Shown piece after piece: positions 35,093-46,400 of a DNA stretch of 64,000 bases. The translations under genes were made by a program, and so were the position numbers. The stretch spans positions 1,839,191-1,903,190 of the forward strand of contig SSNP01000014.1 in the NCBI GenBank assembly GCA_006937955.1, in the 5' to 3' direction. The notes beneath the pieces are model-generated. The model ran no database searches, was not told the origin of the DNA, and worked only from the letters and a program-made list of their open reading frames with translations. How positions within the stretch are numbered: position 1 is the first letter of the stretch; each line of letters begins with the position of its first letter. The DNA is from Pachypanchax playfairii. Taxonomy: Eukaryota; Chordata; Actinopteri; Cyprinodontiformes; Aplocheilidae.

Positions 35093-38000
35093 TTAGATAA
35101 AGGTGGAATCCAAGTTGCTGGTGTCTTGAGCGCTGCGAGCGCGAGCTTCAAAAAGCTGCTTTATCAAGGCCGACTTCTCCTGCTCCAGCTGCGTGATCCG
35201 CTCACTCTTCTCTGACACCTCCTGTAAAAACACAAGGGAAATGTGAGCAGGCAGAGGATGATACTTAGATATACTGGGTACAAAAGACTGTGTTGAACCT
35301 GAGTGAGAAGTCGGTTCTGGTCCTTCAGTCTCTGGATGGCCTGAGGGGGAGCTGGTGCTGGAGGCTGGGCGAGCGCAGCAGTCTGAGCATTACCAGAAGG
35401 AAATGACGGCTGGGGAACAAAGAGGAACCACACAATAAGATGTAACTTTCAACAAAGGCTGCTGATCTTTTAGTGGGTGGCTACCTATCAACCCAAACTT
35501 CTGGACACATGAAATCAATAATAAATAATCAGACACTGTAATCTTGAAGGTTTGGAAGTTGAAGCTGAGCACTTGTAGAAAAGCGTGACAAATGTCTGAA
35601 CATAGGGACATTTTGACTGAACAAGCTTAAGCGACTCCAGATCACCCAGACTCATCTTAACAGACTCAAATGTCTTTTTATTTAGCTTGTGTGGATTAGA
35701 TTGAAAAAAAAAAATAAAACAATTCTTAACCCCTCAATCCAGATTATTAATCTGAGTTTGATTTCTATCCTACCTGCTATCATAAAGTGAAAATATATTC
35801 AGATGTTTAACACTCACCATTCCAGGACAGGAAATCAGGTCGTTAAGGCAGCGGTTGACTTCTTGTAATTTGGGAACGAGAACATTCATGCGACTCTGAC
35901 TGGCTTCTGTGAAGAAGTCCTGTGATGCAACAAGTAAACATCTTAAAAACAGCAGGGAACTAAAATATGATACATCAACAAGTACATTCTGTTTCTTTAA
36001 ATATACTGATACTGAGTTTTGTCATGAGGTGCGATAAAGTTGTTGGATTCTCTTGACGAGTGTTCGGCCTGTTTTTAGCTGCTTTGGAGCAGCGTTTGAA
36101 CTTACAGTGGAGTGAGAACTCTGTCCGACTTGTCGCTGTCTCTCTGTGACATTGTGGATCTGACCCTGGTACCACTCTCGGGCCCGCTCCACTACTTCCA
36201 AACCTGCCAGCAGGGAGTCCTTCTCCTGCTCCAGCTCTTTCATTTGCTTCAGCTGTGAGAGATGAAGGTGAAAAGGAAGACGTGACAGAAGAAGAGTGGA
36301 ATAGTTAAAAAACAGGGAAAGAAAAGAAATTAAATCAAAAACAGAAATAAACATTTTGCCTTTTTTACTTTCTAATATGAATTTACTGCCAAGATCAATT
36401 CTAATGAGAGGTTTTGGTCTGCCAGCCGTCTGCATGGCAGACAAACGTCCATCTTTTCACAAGGCATCTGCAGCACACTCTTTTATGCAGGACGAGACAA
36501 TGGCGCCACATCAATTGTGCCGAACTCTCTCCCATCCTGAACAATGTTTAGAGGAGAAAATGAGCCTGGCGTCATGGCAACCACACAGCAACCTAAGAAA
36601 GGGGTAAACAGTGGATCCACTTTAGCGAGAGCCAATCCAGTGTGTGCATTTGTGAAAAGAGAGACGTGTGTGTGTGTACTAAGTTGTGCTGACCAGGCTG
36701 TCCACACTGGCCTCACTGCTGGCATTCAGCCACCTGGTGTGTCATTTTTCTGTCCATCCCTCCAACCCCGAGCTGCTCATTACATTCCACTGACTGTCGT
36801 TCAGCAGGAGACAGGCTGCAATCACAGCCGACACAAAACAAAAATCCAACCCCGTCACTTTTTTCAGTTCTTTCCCAAAAACCACAAAGAGAGTGTTTAC
36901 AGAGAAAGAGAAGCAGGAAGTCGGGGTCCCTTTCAAGGATGAAGTGAGGTCTGATGTCAGGCTGCATGAATGTGAACTGAGCCACAGGCAGGAAAACTAA
37001 ACAGGAGAAAACAGCCTGACATCAAAGAGAGGAAAAGTTATGGAAAACTATCCACGTGGGTTTTCATGTTCCTGTTTGGCTGATGGAGCAGAAACAAATA
37101 AAAACAACGACACTCGTCCAACAGCATGACAGCTGTCTGCCTAAAAACACAAAGAGCAACACACTCGTTCAGGTTTAAGTGTCTGTAAGAGATATTATTT
37201 GCCAGAGTTTGATAATTGTTTTGTTTTTAAATAGTGGAAAAATTCCACATTAAACAATTAAAATAAACTTTATAATAAATCTTTTAGTGATTTACAAATG
37301 AATTTAGTCTGTTTGTGTTAAAATAAAACGAAGCAAAACGGTGATTAAGAGTTTTGTTTTGGTAGGAGGATTTAGAACCAACTGATTTTAAACCTTTAGT
37401 CCAACTTCTTACATTTGGGGGAAAAAGTTTGATGAATGTTTTGGATGTTTACTGGTTTACAGTGATTTATTCCAGATCTAGTTCAGGCTCCACAGTAAAG
37501 CAACAAACATTTCCATTCTTTTCTAAAATAAAACAGCTGGATGAATCGAATCTCGTATCCCGTCCAACAAACACACTGAATTCCAGCTACATGAGGAGGA
37601 TCATAACCTCTTACTTCCTGTGTTTCCTGTATTATGAAAACTGTCAAAACAGAAAAGCTACATGTACAGCATCTCAAAATCTTCCTCATAAAACCATCTC
37701 AGACCCAACCTTTAAATCCATCTATCTTCTATTAACATCAATCTTCTCGTCCGACTCACCCAGAGGAAAAAGTGCAGAGCCTTGCTGCTGTAGAGGCTGT
37801 TGCTGAGGGGGATGAAGACAGTAGTGTAGGCAGCCCACACAGCCGTCCAGGCTGGGCTGGGAGAGCCAAGTGTGTCCTCTACTTCTACCAGGCCCCCGGG
37901 CCCGACCCGGCTCAATACCATCAGGACAGTAGCGGGCCAAGGCGGCATGGGTGGGAGGGACGGAGGGAAGGGGGAGGAGGACAGGGGCAGGGATGTGGGA

Positions 38001-41000
38001 GAAGGAGGGGAGTTGATCTGCCGGCTTCTACAGATACAAAGGCTGAGAGCAGAAGAGACAGGACAGCGACACAAACACAGAAAGGAAGAGGGAGAGGAGG
38101 TGAGCGGGAAAGAATGAGAAATGATGAAGCAGGGGGAGAGACACAAAGCAGGAGGAAGCCTGAGCTGTGGACTGGATGGTGGGCGGGGCAGAGGCATGGG
38201 AGGGGAATCTGTGGGCCAATAGGAAGTCAAATGCACTGCACTGGGAATTCTTCTAATAAAGTTCCCAAAAACATCCTCTCATCTTTTCACAACTGGACGT
38301 TTCTTTAAACAGCTTCAGTGATTCACAAAATGATCTGTTTTTACAACCAGCACAGACAGAAGCACCAAAAAATTACATTAAAGCATTTTTAATCAACAGT
38401 CCAAGACACAAAGATGTCTAACTTCTACCACAAACAACAACAATAAACCAGGAAATACTCAAGGTCAGACATGTTGCAGCATAGTATTTCTCTTGATAAT
38501 TAATTTCATCAAAAAAAAATTTTTTGTTCAATCAGATCAATATTTTTGCTATTTCAATTAAAAAAGACTATTATCTCATCTTTAATATTGAGATGTTTAT
38601 AAATGTCATTGAGCTAAATATTTACAAACTTCATGGGAAATAAATAGTCTTCTCACAGCCTATAAACTCATAAAACTCAGTTCATTTATATATTGTCATA
38701 CAACACAGTAAAAAATAAGTAATTAATCTGTTTTCCTCATTCTAAGGTGATTTAAGGAGCCAAAGTCCCCACATTGATTTTTTACTGAAAGAAGTAAATA
38801 CTAAAACAACAACAAAAAAAGAAAATCTGTGAATTTTAAGTTGTTTAAAATTTGTCATGGATTTGTCAGGATCACAAAAATTTAGACTTCAAACAAAAGA
38901 CAAGAAAAATCAGATTGTAAGTAGGTTATTTTGTCGAGTACAAACTAAAGTATGTTTTAGGTTTGGCATGAATTTGTTGTAGTTAGAGTTTCTACAATAA
39001 CTGAGTGTTATTACAACTATCAAATAACAACAGCAGTCATGAGGTCTTGTGTAAGTGAAGGTGTGTTTGTGTACCAACCATTTCATAATCCACTCCGTTG
39101 GAAATGGTATGTCTCCTGCTCTCTTCCCGGCTCCGCCCATGCCGCCTGGAAACACCAGTAAATCCTGTAGCTGATTCACTCTGGGATCTTGGTAAACCTG
39201 ACTTTGTGACACCTAGACAAAACCAGAAGATATTTCTTAACACTACAGCCTGGAATGCAGTCTGTAATCCCGGATCAATACAGCTGTGATGGAAACAAAC
39301 ACTGTACGATCCTTGTTACAAACCAAAATATGTTAAAATAATATCTGATGTCATTAAACAATAAACATAGGAACACCGTATAACTTCATATATAGAATTA
39401 CATGAATTAAACGTTGGTCACAATGATTCATATGAATTTCACGTTGCCTATGAAACCTGGAGTTTGTGAATATTCGTGGAGTTTGGCACTGTTTCCTACA
39501 GGAAGTTGTGACGGCTGCCGTATGAGCAACTTGAGGAATTCTTGAGAATATGAGGTGATTTTCTGTCATACGTTGGCTGCAAAGTTTTTCAACCGGTTAC
39601 CAATGAATTGTTACGGTTACATCCATTGTTAGATGTGCTGCTCATAGCTATGTTGATCCTCTGGCTGTTGGCACATTTCCTCTGGGAATATACATGGTGG
39701 AGGTCCAGTATCTCCAACATTCTGTGTTGATCATTACATCTGTAACAATAATGCAGAGAGATTCCAGCTGCACCTTCTACAGCTGCAGGACGGAGACGAT
39801 TTACCAGCTGTAACTGCTTTTGAGGACATAAAGGGAAGATGGTAATGCTGGTGGGTGCAGGACTGGATCCAGAGGCAGCACCTCTACAGCCAGAACAGAT
39901 TCAGTTTCATGAGCTGGATCACGAGTCAGAAGGGACCGTAACACCTATGCTGAGCTGTTGCATCATGTTGCCTCAAACATCTTTAAAAAATGAAAAGTGC
40001 ATTGTAATTTTCTAGAAACAAACGCTTTTAGTCATGATCTATTTCATGTACTTGTGAAAACATGCAGTTCTCAGCAATTTTACAAGTAAATAATCCTCGA
40101 TCATGGCGTGCTGTGTGAAGGTTGTTTGGAAGGCTTTCAACCAGCATTCCGACACTGAGGGTTTGCGTGGTGCATTTGTGAAAATTTTTGAATCAAACCA
40201 TCAACCTGGTCACAAACTTCCAAACAGGCCACGAACACCAGATTCTTGGAAGCAGCAGGAAAAAGTCCAAAAGTCATTCATAGAGTGTTCACAGCCGTTT
40301 GCGCGGGTCATTGCGACCAAGGCTTTAGATGTTACTCATGACGGTGCAACAAATATTCAGCATTCCAAAATACACATAAATGATTACATACTAAATTACA
40401 GCTAAACAAATCCTTTATTAATACAAGAACTTTATTCATGTGTTTCTTTAAATACAGAGAACAATTAGGAGGCATGAACGCACTGAAAGTTGATGGAGGT
40501 GGTTTGCTTTTTGTTTTAACCACAAGAGGGAGCTCGTGTCTACTGTGTGGAAAACAAGTATCACAGCAAGCTGAGTAGATGCTGCTGCACTATCAGTACA
40601 TCTAACTCAAATTGTTGTTTCCCAAATCATTTCCTTGTATGTTTGGTCCTTTCAGCTCTAGATAAATGATGGAAGATTACATGCAAACCAGCTCGTTCTT
40701 TGTGCATAAATATTTTTATAAATTTGGTGAATCGTTTCATTATAACTGCACAGATGGAATTCTTGAAATACTTTTCTGTCTTACATCATATTTTCCCCAC
40801 TGATTCTTTTTATCTGCATTTTAATACCTTCCTAACTCCTAATCAGTTAACTCCCGTTACTTTCAGTATGAAGTTTAAATGCTTTTATCTGTTTCTGAGT
40901 TTTGTGGAGGAGAGTGTATCCAAGCATGGAGTTATGTGACTTATCTAGAACATTTTCTCTGGTATGTGATTAGTTATTTTATCGCTGTCAGATTTTAAGA

Positions 41001-42967
41001 TTTAAGCACACAGCACCAGGGTTTTTCTCACACCAAAAACAGAAAGAAAGTCAGGGGTGATGGGGTGGATTCACCTGTAGCAGTAACGCAGATTATTTCA
41101 GAGCAACCGGTGTCCATCACAGTCAGTCCAAACTATGGCCAAAAGCTTTTAAACCCCTTAAACATCTATATGTAACAACTAAATATTTCATTTTCAGTTA
41201 ATACCCCTGAACCAGCTAAAGCAGGATTACAGAAATGACCATTCACTGCTTCTAGCTGAGTGAAAACCAACATTGTTCTGAGTACAAGTGGTGAAATGCC
41301 TGAGGGCTGGACAGAGAGAGTGAGAGCATGTCTGTTATTATAAATCCAGACAGACCAGAGTTTATAAAGATGAGCTAAACTCGGATGGACTGCGGCTGAG
41401 TGAATTGTTTGGTACGTGTGAGAGACAGAGAGAAAGAGATAGTGTGAAAGAGCTGCAAGAGCAGAATATAATGACAGTCAGTCTACATGAGCACATGAAG
41501 AAACAAGATGAAAACTGGACAAGTCAACTGGAATTTCTGAAGCGGCGTTCCTAAAAAAATAAATCAACCACAACGGAGCAAGATGACCATCACTCATTCC
41601 TCCATCTGAGAGCATTGACAGATTACACACTCCCACTGTGGAAACTCTCAATCTGTGTATTTCCTGACATGATCTCTGACCTTGCCTGGGGTGGGTACTC
41701 ACGACCGGAGCACGGGCCTTTAACCAGGCTCTGTTTAAGCTGTGACATAATACTTACACCCGAGAAGAGCTGTCAAACCCTAACAATCACTCAGACTGAG
41801 CATGGCTGAGATTCAGTTAAGGACTGCCTTCATTATGGCTATTTTTAAACACAAAACTCCACTGTGGACTGATACTGGCATGTCAAAACTCCTGTGGACA
41901 TCATGGTTCAGTGGGTGCAATTAGATTATATTGGGAACTGAATCCATGAGTGCAGTGAAATACCAGTTTAATCATGCACACAGTAACACGTCTCTGTCAT
42001 TTTAAATATATTATGAGATTAAAAGTTGAAATGCAGATGAATATAAAATTATTTTAGTTTAAAAAAATGTAGATTGAGTTTTAGAAATTACATTTATTGT
42101 TTATCCAAAGCTGGTAACAATGTGTGGGTTATAAAGGTTTTAAAAAATGCAAATTTTAAGTTTAATAAAAAATAAAAAGTGTAGTTTCATGACAGCATTG
42201 GTTTTTGACATCTTTGTGTATTCATTATGTGAGGTAATAATATCTGCAGTTATTTGAGAACACTTTAATTTTTTAAAGTTACTCAGGAACATTTTTTTCT
42301 AGTGAAAGTGTCACTTACGTGGTTCCTGATGGAGTTGCGGGGACTCCAGTGCCAGCGATTCAATGGCCCTGATTCCGCTCTGCTGCTGTGCTGGTTTGGT
42401 TGCATGGCCAGGTTCGGGACGGTAATCCTCTGGAGAAACGGGAATCCGGTCCAAACTCCGTCCGGACCTCTGGAAGCCCGCGCCGTACCGCGCCTGTCCA
42501 CACGCTGGATACCCTGATCCTTCCTCCAGCCTGGCCCGGTTCTGCAGAGAGGAACCCCGGTGCTGCTGAGTGTTTGTCACGTTGCTCGGTCCCAGCGGTC
42601 GGACTTTGTTCTCAACCCGTGGTCCGATGCTGCAAGCGGACAACGGGGCGGGTTTGTGGGGCTGTGGGTGCACAGCAGCCTGGGCCTTAAAGTGGGAGCT
42701 GTTCTCCGGATTGAGCATGGAGTACCGCAGCCCAGCCACGAACCGCTCAAAGGTGAGGCAACCATGAGGTGGAGTGACCCTCCTGAGGCAGCCCAGAACT
42801 CCACCGGGAAGGTCTCTGGTATCTGCACCCTGCCAACGACTCTCAATCTCCGAAATGTGGACATATCCTCGTCCACGGTCGTCTAAAATGTCAAAAAGGG
42901 TTCTTAAACTATGTAAGAAGGCTTTGGGCAGGCCATCTGTTGAATACTCGGTCTCTTTGGGTTGCAT
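35093..42967 (-). CDS. sapcd2: suppressor APC domain-containing protein 2, complete, six exons
   Basis: SAPCD2 (p42.3) is a cell-cycle-regulated cortical/spindle protein that competes with NuMA for LGN and affects spindle orientation. Exons on the minus strand: 42967-42319, 39212-39079, 36252-36106, 35919-35818, 35409-35299, 35221-35093; all GT-AG, in phase, 423 residues (human 394). The N-terminus contains the family signature AFLHSLRTLFDILDDRGRG, HISEIESRWQGAD and LTFERFVAGLRYS (an EF-hand-like fold). A disordered middle follows, then RRHTISNGVDYE, LKQMKELEQEKDSLL, NRLLTQEVSEKSERITQLEQ (C-terminal coiled coils) and the conserved ending DSTFI. I chose the ATG at 42967 because the homologous region starts just after it; an upstream in-frame ATG at 43114 would add about 49 unrelated residues. 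Confidence 0.95.
36253..39078 (-). other. sapcd2 intron 2 with GC-rich polypurine tract
   Basis: 37770-38220 is unusually GC-rich, with a G/A-rich plus strand from 37945 to 38160. A long minus-strand frame (38236-37712) crosses it, and a donor-like TG|GTGAGT lies at about 37758. The rest is AT-rich with short T/A tracts and no recognised repeat. Confidence 0.5.
39750..39955 (+). pseudogene. PIF/Harbinger transposase N-terminal remnant in a sapcd2 intron
   Basis: The plus-strand frame gives LHLLQLQDGDDLPAVTAF, one stop, then WWVQDWIQRQHLYSQ, the same motif pair as the fragment at 27100-27330. One in-frame stop and no downstream catalytic domain. Confidence 0.5.
40103..40405 (+). CDS. unrecognised 100-codon open frame in a sapcd2 intron
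   Basis: ATG-to-stop frame without an internal intron signal, opposite in strand to sapcd2. It contains SWKQQEKVQKSF followed by DVTHDGATNIQHSKIH. That spacing faintly recalls bacterial-type cell-wall hydrolases (SleB/Hydrolase_2, where D-x-T-x-G-A-T/x is common). The resemblance is by eye only. It may be a remnant or chance frame. Confidence 0.25.
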   Translation: MACCVKVVWKAFNQHSDTEGLRGAFVKIFESNHQPGHKLPNRPRTPDSWKQQEKVQKSFIECSQPFARVIATKALDVTHDGATNIQHSKIHINDYILNYS

Positions 42968-43316
42968 TTTGCTCGTTTGAAATCCGTCCACAGGAACTAG
43001 AATCACGTCTTTTCTTGACCCAACTCTGTTGTAAATCACAGAGGTCCGGTTCGGTTTGCAGCTCTGGTCAGTCGCTATCAAAGCCATGAAGGTATTGATA
43101 ACTTCCAAAATCAATCATTCACAAAACTGTAGTTGACTTACTTTTTAGACAGCTTAACAAATACAATTCGTCATATTTTCTTACTGAATAAAGCATAATA
43201 CATATTGTTATTATCACGTTATTATTTACATAAAAACTTTGTTATCACTAACTTAATGCTTCTTCGTCGAAACTCCGCAGCACTGTGACTGTCTTTCTTT
43301 CTGCCCAGGACCGCCC

Positions 43317-43388
43317 TTCAAACGGCTGTGCGCGAGCGAACCGAGATCAGCCATTGGTCGTGGTGTGCGCGAGCTCAGCGCTGATTGG
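43317..43388 (-). promoter_or_regulatory. sapcd2 promoter: CHR plus two CCAAT boxes
   Basis: On the gene strand the order is CCAAT (43388-43384), CCAAT (43357-43353), then TTTGAA (43322-43317). Start-to-start spacing is 31 bp between the CCAAT boxes, and 31 bp separates the proximal box from the CHR. This is the NF-Y/NF-Y/CHR layout of G2/M genes bound by DREAM and MYB-MuvB. It lies 350 bp upstream of the chosen ATG, in a locally CpG-rich patch. Confidence 0.6.
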
Positions 43389-43499
43389 CTGTGATTTGAG
43401 GAAGGCCCTAGTTTGAGTTGTGCTTTTGTTATTACATCGCTGCAGAGACGTTATTCATAAAGCCTGGATGATCTAATATCCCTCCGCTTAATCAAAAAG

Positions 43500-46400
43500 T
43501 TCTGGCACCTCACAGCCCATTAATGGAGCAAAAATCTGTTTTCACAATTAAAATACTCTTCATCGTTATGAAAAAAATGCAGCAATGCACGAGACAACTT
43601 TTTGTTAATGAGAATTCAATCAAAACTTGAAAAAATGTGTTTTTCATATAAGCTGTTAAAACTATAATTAGTGTGCAATAATACAGAGGAAGACAATATT
43701 TGACACTTAAAATGTTGTTTTGTAATTGTAAAATATTTTTGAATATGTCTATTTTTTCCTAATTCACACAGTTTCAGCTTTTTAATCTTCATGCAACATA
43801 CATCCAGCTTCCACGAGTCAAATGAAACTCTCTGCACATTAATATTGACCTGCCCAGACATGAACTCCCATTCAGTCATCATCTGCAAAGACTGCGATTA
43901 ACTTTGAAGACATTGACAAACTGTCACAAAGAGCTTCTTGTAAGCATTACATCACAACGACTTTTCTGTTAGTTTTCTTGTCAGACCAGATTTTGCTTAA
44001 ATTCCAGTTCTCCAGAAATCACCCCCCCCCCCCAAAAAAAAACATTGGTTCCTTCTGTCAGTCACATGATATTTGTTCTTTATAATATATCAATTGGAGG
44101 AAAATAATAACTGCCAGCTGTAAAAGTATCAATAACAAGCATAGCATGGGAGCAGTTTAGAGAATTAAGGAAATTGAAGGCTTATTGGGGATCTATCATA
44201 TCAATATTTTGAAAACGATGAATGACACGAACACTGTCCAGTTACAAATCAGACAACTGCAATAATTTAACTCACAGGGTCAGACAACTGACCTCTAACT
44301 CTCCATTTTCCATTTTGTTGCAGACATCCACAGATATGGCTGTTATACAAACAACACGCACATTCGTGGGCTTAGCAAATGTGCCAGTGCTCGCCAGGCA
44401 TGCTGAAAGACCAATCCATTCTGCTATTTGTTTGGGATGTCTGCTGATTCTCTGCTCTGCCGTCAAGTCTCTCCTCTCACCATCCCCAGTGGGTTTCTCT
44501 ACGTCTTCCCCTTCAGCGGTATCCGTGTGCATGTGACAAAGGATTTGAGAGCTCATTCCATTCATGAAGCCTGTTTTTGGATACAGAAAGACAAAGAATG
44601 AGACTTCAAAACCTTCAAGTCTCTGAGGTGTTAAATCAGATTTGAATTGCAGTGGGAGGACAAGTGTAAAAGGAATTATAGGAGGGGGTGGATTCAAGCT
44701 GAATACAGAGAAAAATGAATATCAAACAAATGCCAAAACATTTGTTTTATTTCCTATAAATACATTTTTATTTCTATCAAATTTTCCACAACACATGGAG
44801 AGTTTGTGTTGTTCTTTACAATTCAGTGGCTTAGACTTTGGTTGAATTCACTCTAGACGTTAAAGCATGTTTCAAAGATTCTATTGTTCATGGAGAGCGC
44901 TGCATGGTGAAGGATTTATTTAATATGTTATTGTAAAAACCCATCCAGCTAACCAAATTGGAGAGAATTACAAAACAGCCACTTATTAATCACCTTTTAT
45001 ATTCCAGATGTGATTATTCCCCACTAAAACAATACTCAAAGAAAAATTTCAAAATAAAAGTTCAGCTTGTCATGAATTTTTTTCTATCTGCCTGGTTTCT
45101 TTGCAGAAGTCTTAACACGTCTTTTAATCTCAGAGAAGTTGGCTTCTGCTCAGTGCTGAACAAACTGAACAAAAATGTGATAACATCTCCCTTCAGGCTC
45201 GTGTTTATTATGTATAACATCATCTTCACTGAGATAGCAGATGTTTAAAAAGATCAGGTGAGTCTGAGCAAAGCAAGATCTGCATTTTTGGGATGTTTTG
45301 TACATTTATTTACAAACTATTAAAGACAAATAAAGTTTTTGACAAATATTAATGTATATATTCTGTTAATAGTTCATGTTAAAGCACTAAAAACACAATA
45401 AATGCTATAAAAAGGAAATCCAGCATTTAATCTGCTATCATTTACACTTTTTTCTTTAGCACGATGAGGCAAATTTAAAACAGTTAAGATATGCTTTACT
45501 TCCTTTTATGACTTCTTCTGTAAACCTCAACATTTTCTTCATGTCGAGCAGAAATAAAGATATTTCAGTGCTATTGCATGACAAACCAACATATCCAAAC
45601 AATAATACCAGATCACCAGCTTAGCATCTGATTCCTGCTAAAGACCCAAATTATTTCCTGACCTGCATTTTAGGGAACACATTTTCATCTTTAATCTGCA
45701 TTAATCCTGTTATGAAATCAAAAAGCCCCACAAAAAAAATAAAAATAAAGTTACACTCATTTGAAACATGAGAAAGAATCTCTTTGTATAGTTCCTGTAT
45801 ATTTCCTGGAAAACGGGCATTAGAGATGATGTTTACTCCATTGCATCTCCATATTTTGTCTTCTGAAGACCTTTTGGATCCTCTGGTGGAAGTAATGAAA
45901 AACATACAGAAAAAAAGAAGCATTGAGAACATTGTATGTTGAAATGAATTTTAAAAGTATTTTAATAAATAAAAAACATTATTCTCTAGCCTCTTCCTCA
46001 CCTGGTGGTGGTGATCTATCTGGGACTTTGCCTGTTTCAAGCAACAACCACAAATCAGAGCATTTCTGCGTTTCCCAGCGAGTGACTGCGTAACTGCACA
46101 GCGATGACGCCACTGACGGAGGACACAGACGAGGTTACTGAGACTTTACATCCTACGTGTGTTTGTCGGTGTATTTTATGTTCCACTCGTCACCTATTGA
46201 AACGAGAAGATTCCACTGAAGAGGATATGGGAGCTTCTTTTGAAGAGCCTTCTGAATGGTGAAAAAACCTGCAATACCTACAGTGGAAGCATAGAAAACA
46301 TCTCAAACTCACATGGCAGCAGGGTGAAATATTATAATTTAGCATCTGTGGCACATTTATTGACTGTGCACCCAAACAAATTATAGGTCAAAACAACTGG

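Noticed and set aside
42388..42886. Overlapping plus-strand frames across sapcd2 exon 1
   Set aside because: GC-rich antisense of a clear coding exon.
44272..44697. 141-codon minus-strand frame
   Set aside because: No recognisable domain, no coherent splice sites and no repeat context; likely chance.
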